From positions 1 through 22,847 of the forward strand of contig DATCDR010000048.1 in assembly GCA_036510575.1 (NCBI GenBank): 22,847 bases of DNA. Reading direction: 5' to 3'. Below are positions 15,989 to 22,847 of the stretch, piece by piece. Under the pieces are notes generated by a model. It did not search any database. It had not been told where the DNA came from and saw only the letters and a list, made by a program, of their open reading frames with translations. The translations under genes and the position numbers were made by a program. The first letter of the stretch is position 1, and each line of letters begins with the position of its first letter. This DNA comes from DATCDR01 sp036510575. GTDB taxonomy: Bacteria; Actinomycetota; Acidimicrobiia; Acidimicrobiales; Bog-793.

Positions 15989-17071
15989 ATGACGACGACT
16001 TCACGCGCCGTGATCGCTCGAGGTGACGGAGCGCCGGTAACAATTGAGGCGGTACTTGTTCCCGATCCGGGGCCCCACGACGCCGTCGTGCGCGTCGTTG
16101 CCTGCGGCGTGTGCCACTCCGATCTCGGCGTGGTGCGTCGTCCGCACGCAGACGGGTTGCCCGTGGCACTCGGGCATGAGACCGCGGGCATCGTCGAACT
16201 CGTGGGCGACGAGGTGACGTCGGTAGCGCCGGGCGACTCGGTGATCGTCGCCTGGCGCGCGCCGTGTGGTGTGTGCGAGCCCTGCCGACGTGGCTCCCCG
16301 TCGATGTGCGAATCGTCGCTCGTGGGTTCGAAGCCCGCAGTGCTAGCTGATGGCACGATCGTCAACCGGATGCTCGGCATCGGCGGCTTCGCGGATCGGG
16401 TTCTCGTCGCTGCGGCGCAGTGCGTGAAGTACGACCCGGCCATTCGCGCCGAGGCTGCGGCCCTTATCGGATGCGGAGTCATGACCGGCTTCGGCGCCAC
16501 CGCGATCTCGGCCCCTGTGCGGCCGGGCGACTCTGTCGCGGTGTTCGGTTGCGGCGGCGTAGGCGATGCCGCGATCGCCGGCGCACACTTCGCTGGCGCC
16601 TCGATGATCATCGCGGTGGATGTGAATCCGGTAAAGCTCGAGTGGGCGAAGCGCTTCGGCGCCACCCACTTCATCGATGCGTCCTCGACCGACGCGGTCC
16701 AGGCAGTCCTCGCTCTGACCGGCGGACGCGGGGTTGACGTCGCCGTCGAAGCGGTGGGAACCCCTGCGGCGTTTCTCGCCGCGTTTCAAGCGCACAGCCG
16801 AACGGGCATGCTTGTGCAGGTCGGAGTGCCCGACCCCGACGCCGAGATCACGTTGTCGCTGACACAGCTCTTCCGCTCAGGTCCGATACGGTCCTCGTGG
16901 TACGGGGACTGCATTCCCACCCGTGACTTTCCCGTCCTCCTCGACCTCTACGGCCAGGGCCGACTCGATCTCGACGCGTTCATCACCGAGACGATCGCCC
17001 TCGAGGGCGTACCGGGGGCCTTTGAGAAGATTGAGGCTGGAACGGTGCTGCGCTCGGTCGTCGTGATCTAA
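15989..17071 (+). CDS. Zn-dependent alcohol dehydrogenase, S-(hydroxymethyl)mycothiol dehydrogenase-like
   Basis: This is a 360-residue medium-chain dehydrogenase. The catalytic zinc ligands are Cys42 (CGVCHSD), His63-Glu64 (LGHETAG) and Cys162 (IGCGVMTGFGA). The structural zinc site is complete: Cys93, Cys96, Cys99 and Cys107. The NAD-binding motif is GCGGVG (187-192), with the acidic Asp211 at the end of beta-2 favouring NAD over NADP. The stretches GIGGFADRVLVAAAQC and SSWYGDCIPTRDFP closely resemble what I remember of mycobacterial MscR, which oxidises the formaldehyde-mycothiol adduct in formaldehyde detoxification; it also has nitrosomycothiol reductase activity. The usual metallo-beta-lactamase partner is not next to it. 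A generic alcohol dehydrogenase remains possible. Confidence 0.9.
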   Translation: MTTTSRAVIARGDGAPVTIEAVLVPDPGPHDAVVRVVACGVCHSDLGVVRRPHADGLPVALGHETAGIVELVGDEVTSVAPGDSVIVAWRAPCGVCEPCRRGSPSMCESSLVGSKPAVLADGTIVNRMLGIGGFADRVLVAAAQCVKYDPAIRAEAAALIGCGVMTGFGATAISAPVRPGDSVAVFGCGGVGDAAIAGAHFAGASMIIAVDVNPVKLEWAKRFGATHFIDASSTDAVQAVLALTGGRGVDVAVEAVGTPAAFLAAFQAHSRTGMLVQVGVPDPDAEITLSLTQLFRSGPIRSSWYGDCIPTRDFPVLLDLYGQGRLDLDAFITETIALEGVPGAFEKIEAGTVLRSVVVI

Positions 17072-17503
17072 CTCGCGAGCCGAGGCGATGACGGCACGAC
17101 GGCCGCGATGTCCCAGAGATCGTGCCAGGCGACTTGGGTAGTGCTTGATCGGGTGCTACGAGATCGGTAACTCGGGCTCGATCGTGGCCCTTGGTCGCCT
17201 ACTTCGACGAGGTCGTGGCGTTCGCTGCGGCCTAGGACTTCCGCTGGTGGAGCGCTTGTGGTTGGCATCGCACGCGGTCACCCAGAATTTGCTCCTCTCG
17301 GGGACTAGCGGTCGGCGACATTGTCAATGAGTGTGCAAGCGAATAGGGAAAGTTTTCGCTTGAATCAGCGGTCGAATGCGGTCAAGCTGGTCATTAGTCA
17401 CTCGGGCACGGCAGACTCCGGACTCGAGGAAGGCATTGACCAGGTAGATCGCGTACGGGCCACTCTTGCCCGAACGTGGTCGTTTGAACGGAGGGGGAAA
17501 CTG
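17072..17503. other. 432-bp region without a convincing gene, upstream of the LigB-type dioxygenase
   Basis: Only short frames with no recognisable protein are present. The dioxygenase frame extends upstream to a TTG at 17321, but the added 61 residues have no family features and the real start at 17504 has a strong ribosome binding site. CATTG-T-CAATG (17319-17329) is a small perfect palindrome that could be an operator half of a longer site. A TTGACC at 17436 lacks a matching -10 box. This region probably carries the promoter of the dioxygenase gene. Confidence 0.4.
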
Positions 17504-18514
17504 ATGGCAAAACTCGTGGGCGTGTTGAACACAAGTCACGTATGGATCGACCGGCCGGCCGAGGCATGGGACAAGGTCCGGCAGAGCCGAAGCCTCAGGG
17601 ACGATGTTCCTCAGGACACCGAGGCCGAAAGGATCGAGAAGGCGAAGCGTGTGCTCGCCGCCAAGGAGACGTTGAAGGCGAAGCTCGCTGAGATGAAGCC
17701 GGACGTACTGATGATCTTCGGTGCTGACCAGAATGAGAACTTTCCATCGCCAAGCCTGCGCGTCATGCCGCCGATCACGATCTACGCGGGCGCAGAGTTC
17801 AGCGGTCGCCGCTACCACGACCAGGACCGCAGCGTGCCGCTACCCGAAGGCGTTAAGGAGATCGATGGCCAGCAGAAGGTATCGGGACACCCCGACATGG
17901 CCAAGGCGCTGCTATACGGTCTTTACGAAGAGGGCTTCGATGCCGCGTACTCATTGGAGCTGCCGAACCCTGAAGTTGGGATCGGTCACGCGTGGATGAA
18001 CCCGCTCGGGTATTTCACCGACTACTCGATCCCGACGATTCCGATCGTTCTCAACTCCATCTATGCGCCATGCCTCACCGGGTCGAGAGCCATCGCTCTC
18101 GGACATGCACTGCGCAAGATTGTCGAGGCGTACCCGGAGGACCTCCGTGTCGTCTCAATCGGCTCGGGCGGGTTGTGGCACACGCCGGGCGAGTCCGACG
18201 CCTGGCTCAACGAGGATTTCGACAAGGTCGGGATGAAGCACCTGGAAGCGGGTGACATCAGCGGATGGGCAGCGCACTTTGACGCCTACGTGGTGCCCTC
18301 CGACGACAAGAGCCAAGCTTTCGACGTGCCGAGCCATGGGGCAAGCGGCTTGCTCCCCTTGATGCCTGGGCCCCAAGGCGGGACGCGCGAAGAACTCGAC
18401 TGGATTGCCGCGTCCTCGATGGCTGAAGGAAGCCCGTTCACCGTGGTCGACATGATCAATATCTATTCGTCCCCGATCGATTGCGCGTTTGCCTACTGCA
18501 GTTCGGTGAAGTAG
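17504..18514 (+). CDS. LigB-type class III extradiol ring-cleavage dioxygenase family protein
   Basis: This is a 336-residue protein of the LigB/protocatechuate 4,5-dioxygenase beta-subunit fold. His12 (NTSHVW) matches the first iron ligand of LigB, His226 (GSGGLWH) matches the active-site His, and Glu298 (REELDWI) is at the place of the glutamate ligand. SGHPDMAKALLYGL (127-140) is also a LigB hallmark. The second His ligand of LigB (in NDHASAF) is replaced here by ADQNENF (74-80), so the metal site may differ. No alpha subunit (LigA) gene is adjacent. ATG 17504 is supported by GGAGGGGG at 17490-17496 with 7 bp spacing. The enzyme would be expected to open a catecholic ring; the substrate is unknown. 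Confidence 0.88.
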   Translation: MAKLVGVLNTSHVWIDRPAEAWDKVRQSRSLRDDVPQDTEAERIEKAKRVLAAKETLKAKLAEMKPDVLMIFGADQNENFPSPSLRVMPPITIYAGAEFSGRRYHDQDRSVPLPEGVKEIDGQQKVSGHPDMAKALLYGLYEEGFDAAYSLELPNPEVGIGHAWMNPLGYFTDYSIPTIPIVLNSIYAPCLTGSRAIALGHALRKIVEAYPEDLRVVSIGSGGLWHTPGESDAWLNEDFDKVGMKHLEAGDISGWAAHFDAYVVPSDDKSQAFDVPSHGASGLLPLMPGPQGGTREELDWIAASSMAEGSPFTVVDMINIYSSPIDCAFAYCSSVK

Positions 18515-18817
18515 TCGAGGTTTCCTGACAGCGAGGTTGAGCCGGTTCGTGTGACCCCGCGAGATGCCCACGTAGCGAGTGTGGGCGGCGACCCCCGACG
18601 TGCCCCGAATGGCGAGCGGTCCCCCGAAAGTATGGACTGCGTGCGCGTGAGGGGCGCGACGAGGGTCGTGTCCGGAGCGCCGGTCAGGCGTAAAAGGTAT
18701 AACCGAAGCCGTTCAAAGCGCTTTGCTCGGTACGGCGTGGACAACGCGTTGCTCAGCAGATCATGAGCTTGAGGTCACATGCTTTTCTCGCTCGAGCTCC
18801 AAGGCGTCGAGAAGCAG
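18515..18817. other. Convergent intergenic region with hairpin and palindrome
   Basis: Between the dioxygenase (+) and the PH-domain protein (-) I see no gene. It holds the inverted repeat at 18566-18586 and a perfect 12-base palindrome CAAAGCGCTTTG at 18714-18725, close to an AT-richer patch (TAAAAGGTATAACC at 18691-18704). Confidence 0.4.
18566..18586. terminator. Possible terminator hairpin after the dioxygenase gene
   Basis: GCCCAC (18566-18571) and GTGGGC (18581-18586) are perfect complements around a 9-base loop, 51 bp after the dioxygenase stop codon. No T-run follows, so this is a weak call. Confidence 0.35.
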
Positions 18818-19270
18818 TTATACAGCGCTGTGGCTTCGCTTCACGTGACTGGCCTGAAGGCCCGACATGACTCGATGCTGTCCGTCAGCGGTTAGCACGT
18901 ACGTCTGTAGCGCCGGAGTGGCGATCGATTCTCGAATCGACGGATTCGTCATGTTGTCGCCGAAGGTGAAACCGGATACGTCCTGCCATGGAATCTCGTA
19001 AGTCCGGAGCCAGTTGCGGACGGTGATGCCGTCGTTGGAACGCTCAACGCCCGTTCCCGTAAGGAACAACCAAATCCATCCGAGAGCAAAAATGGCCGTC
19101 CCTACGAACACCAGGCCGCCTAGCTCGAACTCGAGGTACATGCTTCGTCCGCGAACAGTAAGCATCACGGCCTCGGTCAGGAGCAGGCAAAGGTCAATGG
19201 CCGAGAGTGGCAAGGCAGCTTTCGCGATCGTCTGACTTTGCAGCGTCGTGCCTGTCTTTCGCCAGCTCAT
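18818..19270 (-). CDS. Small membrane protein with bacterial PH domain (bPH_6-like)
   Basis: This is a 150-residue protein. Two membrane segments (about 20-38 and 49-71) precede a soluble domain (about 74-135). That domain begins VERSNDGITVRNWLRTYEIPW followed by QDVSGFTF, the typical bacterial PH-domain pattern in which a Trp-x-Asp-Val motif follows the second strand. The two-helix plus PH layout is common in small actinobacterial membrane proteins of unknown role. The start is ATG 19270; no strong ribosome binding site is seen. It is preceded on the same strand by the broken DUF664 gene, 177 bp upstream. Confidence 0.75.
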   Translation of the reverse strand: MSWRKTGTTLQSQTIAKAALPLSAIDLCLLLTEAVMLTVRGRSMYLEFELGGLVFVGTAIFALGWIWLFLTGTGVERSNDGITVRNWLRTYEIPWQDVSGFTFGDNMTNPSIRESIATPALQTYVLTADGQHRVMSGLQASHVKRSHSAV

Positions 19271-19447
19271 AATGCGACGAGTCCTTGTCGGTCGGCCATC
19301 GGCTAATAGCTACGGCGCACTTTTGAAAGGCTTGACCGGAAATGTCGCGAATCGCGTAGAGGGCGGCCATCGCAGGCGTATCTGGCAAAGGCCCCATCGG
19401 CATAGAAACCGGTGCCGGCGTCTGCTCGGCGAATCGCGGCTCGGACT

Positions 19448-20129
19448 CTACTGACCTACTCGCCCGTCGATTCGCTCGCGCAGTAGATCGGTATGGCCAC
19501 CGTGGCGAGCGTATTCCTCGATCATGTGCACGAGTACCTCGCGCACTGAGATCTCGACCCTTTCTGTCGCGGGATCCGGCCTCTTGGACCATCGATTTTT
19601 GAGCGGCACGGTTGTCCCGAGGTCCTCGAAGCCACCGACACAGAGCTCGGCGTAAACGATCTCCTCGCGCCATGCCGCCCAGGCTTCATCGAGTTGCAGG
19701 ATTTGCGATCGCGCCGTTGAAGTCACCGTCACGGTCATCAGGTGTGCGGTAGCGGCGTGGTGCATCCTCGGCCGCAAGGACCTGGCGAAACCAGTACCGC
19801 TCGACGTCAGGCATGTGACGAACGAGCCCGAGCAGCGACAGGTTCGAGGGTGGCACGGAGCGACGAGCCAGCTGCTCCGCGTCGAGACCTTGACATTTGA
19901 GTTCGAGGGTCTGCCGGTAGGCGGTTAGGAATTCGATAAGCGTGGCTCGCTCTCCATCCGAAGGAACCTGGTTGCGCGGGTCTTCCTCCGGCGCCACGAA
20001 TAGGTTGGACCATCCGAAGCGGCGCTCCGTAATAAATCCGGCATCAGGGCTTGCGTCGTCGCTGGTCACTGCGCCAGTCTCGCCGATGGCCCTCACCCAC
20101 CGTCCGGCGTCACGGGCTATCTCGTTCAC
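19448..20129 (-). pseudogene. DUF664/DinB-like protein, frameshifted
   Basis: Two overlapping minus-strand frames together make one protein. The first (20129 to the TGA at 19686) has ERATLIEFLTAYRQTLELK, the helix LVRHMPDVERYWFRQVL and DDRDGDF. The second (to the stop at 19448) continues with LDEAWAAWREEI and the family C-terminus VLVHMIEEYARHGGHTDLLRE. The switch falls at about 19702-19712, at a short A-run on the coding strand. The span is 3n+1 (682 bp), so one extra base explains it; the repaired product is about 226 residues from GTG 20129 (in-frame GTG also at 20066). The family is a four-helix DinB/mycothiol-dependent-enzyme-like fold; the C-terminal His is in the expected metal-binding place. 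The enzyme activity is unknown. Confidence 0.85.
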
Positions 20130-20295
20130 GAGAGCGAGTCCTCAGCCCTCTTCTAGTCGCGTGGATCTCGAGATTCGCACAATCGCGTCGATAGCGCTGC
20201 ATCGGTATCTAGATCCGACGTGTGGCTGTTTGGTGACCGAGGTAGCACCAAGCCGACCTACAGGTGGCCGTCGTCGTCACCGCGAATCTGTCTTG

Positions 20296-20754
20296 TCACT
20301 CCCGCTCGAGCCTTTGTAGTCCTCGCTCAGGCGTCCATGACTCAATGACGAGCTTGCTGGCGTCAGAGTTGAGTCCGGTGATCACCACCTCGGTTATGTC
20401 AGCGACGAACAGCGTTCCGTCCGATTGTTCGCTCGCTCCGTCGACGGTCGTTGCGCTAGCCGGAGTTGCTCGACCGGCGATCTTGGCCTCGCCCGGCCAA
20501 CCGCTTTCCTTTTCTTCCTCAGGGTGGAAGGTAGGGCCGTGCAGGGCAAAGCGGGGATCCCGCGCGAGGTCCGCACCCTTGCGAGCACCGGTCATCGAAC
20601 CGAATCGGAGGGCTCCGTCTACGAACTCGCACTCAATTCCCGAAACGCGTGGCGACCCGTCGGCGCGCAACGTCGCGATCGTCTTATGACGACCGGCGTC
20701 GAACAGGCGCCGCACTCGCTCGGCGAACTCTGGCTCCGCGTCCTCGATTTCCAT
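20296..20754 (-). CDS. PPOX-class (pyridoxamine 5'-phosphate oxidase-like) flavin-binding protein
   Basis: This is a 152-residue split-barrel protein. The core pattern is HKTIATLRADGSPRVSG (about 23-39), followed by ECEFVDGALRFGSMTGARKGADLARDPRFALHG, which matches the FMN/F420-binding PPOX family. Such proteins bind FMN or F420 and reduce or oxidise small substrates, or bind haem; which cannot be told. The frame is open to 20823; I prefer ATG 20754, preceded by AGGG, with GTG 20766 as alternative. It lies 166 bp upstream of the DUF664 gene on the same strand. Confidence 0.82.
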   Translation of the reverse strand: MEIEDAEPEFAERVRRLFDAGRHKTIATLRADGSPRVSGIECEFVDGALRFGSMTGARKGADLARDPRFALHGPTFHPEEEKESGWPGEAKIAGRATPASATTVDGASEQSDGTLFVADITEVVITGLNSDASKLVIESWTPERGLQRLERE

Positions 20755-21028
20755 CCACCCTGGCACAGTGGCGCAGCGTAGTGAATCTCCGACACCTGTA
20801 GCGCACCGCCTCGAAGGCATCATTCAAGTTGTATCTAGCCGGCGGCGGGTTCAGGTATGAGTGGCTCTGAGCCGTTCATAAGCCCACGGATCATGTGGCC
20901 CGTCGCTTCTACTCGTGAATCTCCCCCGCGAGGTGGCCGCTACGTGGGTCAAGAGCGGGAACTTCGCTTCAGTTGTGAGTCGGTCTCTCCGGCACGGCGG
21001 CGAGGCGCGACCTGGGCGCGAAGAGCGG

Positions 21029-21322
21029 CTACTCGATGCCTTCGATAATCCGGAGGTCGCGCGAAGCTCCATCACCGAGTGCTGCAAGGGCTCCTTGGTA
21101 CCCGGCGCTGTCGTGGGCCGCGTGCGCCGCCTCGACACTCGGGAATTCGATCAGCACGGTGCGCTCGATCTTTCCGTTTTCAAACGCGTAGGCCGCATTG
21201 CCGCGCGCGAGGAACCGTCCGCCAGCCGCCTCGATCGCGGGACCTGCGAGCGCCGCGTACGCTGCCAGCTTCTCGGGATCGTGCACCGCCGAGTACAAGT
21301 TGACCCAGTAGGCCTTTGCCAT
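21029..21322 (-). CDS. DUF1330 family protein
   Basis: This is a 97-residue protein of the dimeric ferredoxin-like barrel type. It starts with AYWVNLYSAVHDPEKLAAYA, has GGRFLARGN (35-43) and VLIEFPSVEAAHAAHDSAGYQ (56-76), and ends with the usual RDLRIIEGI. DUF1330 proteins are widespread and have no settled function. ATG 21322 is well supported by GGAG 5 bp upstream (within GAGGAG). The gene is divergent from the LOG-family gene, 387 bp away. Confidence 0.88.
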   Translation of the reverse strand: MAKAYWVNLYSAVHDPEKLAAYAALAGPAIEAAGGRFLARGNAAYAFENGKIERTVLIEFPSVEAAHAAHDSAGYQGALAALGDGASRDLRIIEGIE

Positions 21323-21709
21323 ATCTGCTCCTCGTCCGCACCGATTGGTCCTGCCAGGGTGCCATAAACGCTCCGCGGCCGCCAGTGATTTGGTGTCCGC
21401 CGCCGCTAGTGGGCTTGGCTCAGATCCGCTGCGGCCGGCCGCAATCGAAACCGATGGGGCGCCTGCACGGCCGGACCATCTCCTAGCGCAAGATGGTCCG
21501 GGCGAGTCGCGTGCTACCGCGCAGGTCTGGCGCCTAAGCCGGGTTGTGCGCGGAACACCTGACGCCGGGGCGCCTCAGTGGAAGCTGCCGACGATGACGG
21601 TAAGAACCTGAAAAATCGCCGACCCAGTCCGTTGGTCCGGAGAGGTTGCCAGGCGTCATCCTCTCGGAGAGATGGGATGGCAGACCAGTGACGGCGTAGC
21701 GTCGAGCCC
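21323..21709. promoter_or_regulatory. 387-bp divergent intergenic region with a perfect 10-bp inverted repeat
   Basis: This region lies between the DUF1330 (-) and LOG (+) genes; the frames inside it show no recognisable protein. It holds CCGGACCATC (21471-21480) and GATGGTCCGG (21492-21501), a perfect 10-bp inverted repeat with an 11-base spacer. There is also a weaker repeat GAGAGG (21640-21645) / CCTCTC (21660-21665) nearer the LOG start. No clear -35/-10 pair is seen. Confidence 0.45.
21471..21501. repeat. Perfect 10-bp inverted repeat (hairpin or operator)
   Basis: The arms are CCGGACCATC and GATGGTCCGG with the loop TCCTAGCGCAA. It is the strongest perfect inverted repeat I found in the noncoding DNA. 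Being upstream of both neighbouring genes, it is not an obvious terminator; an operator for a dimeric regulator or a structured 5' leader are more natural readings. Confidence 0.6.
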
Positions 21710-22297
21710 ATGGTCGCCGTTCGTTCCTTGGGGGTGTTCTGTGGCTCCTCGCTAGGAGATGCTCGTCACCAGGCAGTTGTTCGTCAACTCGCCGGGATTC
21801 TTGCCGAGCGACAGATCGAGGTCGTCTACGGCGGAGGAAACGTTGGCCTAATGAGGATTCTCGCCGGGGAGTGCCTCCGAAACGGCGGGGAAGTGATCGG
21901 TGTCATCCCGGTGGGACTGTTCACCCGCGAGGTCGCGCACCGAGGCCTCACAAGATTGCACGAGGTCGGTTCAATGCATGAACGTAAGCGTCTCATGTAC
22001 GACTTGTCCGACGCGTTCGTCGCACTACCGGGTGGTCTTGGCACCCTGGAAGAGTTGGCGGAAGTCGTCACCTGGACCCAACTTGGCTTGCACGGAAAGC
22101 CGATGGTGCTCTTGAACACCGACGGCTTTTGGGATCCCCTCCTCGCCCAATTGGACCGCATGGTCGACGAAGGGTTTCTCAAGGCGGCGAACCGTGAACT
22201 CGTTCAAGCCTGTTCTGCTCCTGAGCTGGTTCTGCCTAGCCTTGAGGCCGCCGAAGTAACCGCCGTGGCGAAGTGGATTACTCCCGACGAGCGGTAG
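21710..22297 (+). CDS. LOG family protein (TIGR00730; nucleoside 5'-monophosphate phosphoribohydrolase)
   Basis: This is a 195-residue Rossmann-like protein of normal LOG length. The diagnostic motifs are VVYGGGNVGLM (38-48), SMHERKRLM (88-96) and PGGLGTLEEL (107-116); the last two form the active site and phosphate/ribose pocket. These enzymes cleave AMP or cytokinin riboside 5'-monophosphates to a free base and ribose 5-phosphate. The bacterial role may be nucleotide salvage or cytokinin release. They are often mis-annotated as lysine decarboxylases. The start is ATG 21710; there is no clear ribosome binding site. Confidence 0.93.
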   Translation: MVAVRSLGVFCGSSLGDARHQAVVRQLAGILAERQIEVVYGGGNVGLMRILAGECLRNGGEVIGVIPVGLFTREVAHRGLTRLHEVGSMHERKRLMYDLSDAFVALPGGLGTLEELAEVVTWTQLGLHGKPMVLLNTDGFWDPLLAQLDRMVDEGFLKAANRELVQACSAPELVLPSLEAAEVTAVAKWITPDER

Positions 22298-22424
22298 GAG
22301 AGAAGCGCCCAGTCGGTGTCGCTCGCTCGGTGAGACGCGTCGCTAAGTCGCGCTTGCATCAGTTCACGTTGGCCTGGCCGTGGCCTGGACTAATGCTGTG
22401 ATCTAGACGGAGCGCAAGACTCCT

Positions 22425-22847
22425 CTAGGAGCCGAGAACGGAGCGGGCCCTAGCCATCACGTGCGTGGCGATCGCGTCTGACCAGGCTTTCGAGAACTGT
22501 GTATTGATACTGAGGAACGACAAGTAGACCTCTGCTCGGCCTTGGACATAGAAGTAGCTGTCGTCGACGAGCGGACCGGACAACCCGAGACCGGTTACGA
22601 CAAAACGGAGATCGAGCCCTCCACGACCGGTACCTAGGCGTGGAATCGAGGGACCGGTCGCTGCTGTGACCTTGCCAGTTCCCGCGACGCCCAAGCCGGC
22701 GGCAAGATAGTTGGACAAACAGGTGAGCGCCACACTGGTAGCGAATGCGGAGAGGTCGTTCGAGGCTTGCGTGGCGCTCTTGAGCATCACGACCTCGGAG
22801 CTGACCGACGGCTGAACGCCGGATGAACCCTTCTCGGCAAAGTCAGA
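22425..22847 (-). CDS. Hypothetical protein, C-terminal 140 residues (5' end outside window)
   Basis: The frame is open to the right window edge (reading ...SDFAEKGSSGVQPSVSS...), so the in-window start codons at 22790 and 22787 need not be real. The visible part is Ser/Thr/Gly/Ala-rich with alternating hydrophobic stretches such as LDLRFVVTGLGL, then SYFYVQGRAEVYLSFLSINT and a helical ending KAWSDAIATHVMARARSVLGS. That composition fits a secreted or lipid-anchored protein, but the N-terminal signal is not in the window. I do not recognise the family. It is convergent with the LOG gene, 127 bp apart. Confidence 0.65.
   Translation of the reverse strand, partial: SDFAEKGSSGVQPSVSSEVVMLKSATQASNDLSAFATSVALTCLSNYLAAGLGVAGTGKVTAATGPSIPRLGTGRGGLDLRFVVTGLGLSGPLVDDSYFYVQGRAEVYLSFLSINTQFSKAWSDAIATHVMARARSVLGS

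Noticed and set aside
16321..16345. GTGGGTTCGAAGCCCGC resembles a tRNA T-arm
   Set aside because: It lies inside the ADH coding sequence and has no matching acceptor, D or anticodon arms.
17321..17503. N-terminal extension of the dioxygenase
   Set aside because: The LigB-type N-terminus with its iron ligand begins at the ATG at 17504, which has a strong ribosome binding site; the extra 61 residues match nothing I know.
19194..19673. 159-codon minus-strand frame over the DUF664 gene end and PH gene start
   Set aside because: It overlaps parts of two recognised genes in another frame and its composition is not protein-like; only the stretch over 19271-19447 is free and is not recognisable.

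Overview
This is a GC-rich window (about 60-65% G+C by eye) with frequent GTG and TTG starts. It probably comes from an Actinomycetota chromosome. The best clue is an alcohol dehydrogenase that resembles S-(hydroxymethyl)mycothiol dehydrogenase, since mycothiol is an actinobacterial thiol. DUF664/DinB-like, PPOX, NIPSNAP and DUF1330 proteins fit the same kind of host. A branch such as Acidimicrobiia is possible, but I cannot prove it. I see no tRNA, rRNA, CRISPR array, insertion sequence, integrase or phage gene.

Layout. (1) 1-3544: the 3' part of a large FtsX/MacB-type ABC permease (+), then a DUF2142 polytopic membrane protein (-). (2) 3803-8731: a tight five-gene plus-strand operon: membrane-anchored trypsin/HtrA-like protease, MoxR AAA ATPase, DUF58 protein and two membrane-bound VWA (BatA-like) proteins. 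Overlaps are 4 bp at protease/MoxR and DUF58/VWA1; the VWA1/VWA2 gap is 1 bp. The likely topology puts MoxR and DUF58 in the cytoplasm and the protease and VWA domains outside, so this looks like one envelope chaperone/quality-control machine. (3) 8787-14179: single metabolic genes on both strands: nitronate monooxygenase, VOC protein, an aromatic FAD hydroxylase broken by an in-frame stop, alpha/beta hydrolase, YdeI-family protein and NIPSNAP protein. (4) 14392-18514: a frameshifted ComB-like phosphatase, a HAD hydrolase, the mycothiol-dehydrogenase-like ADH and a LigB-type extradiol dioxygenase. (5) 18818-21322: minus-strand small proteins: PH-domain membrane protein, frameshifted DUF664 protein, PPOX flavoprotein and DUF1330 protein. 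(6) 21710-22847: a LOG-family nucleotide hydrolase (+) and the C-terminal part of an unknown protein (-) cut by the window edge.

The FAD hydroxylase, hydrolase, VOC protein, nitronate monooxygenase and LigB dioxygenase suggest oxidation of aromatic or nitro compounds, but they do not form one operon and no complete pathway is present. Three genes carry a single lesion each (one stop, two apparent +1 insertions) within about 9 kb (10958-19712). That is either local gene decay or residual sequence error. Several noncoding spans hold clear inverted repeats: 12179-12205, 14221-14280, 14301-14346, 18566-18586 and 21471-21501.
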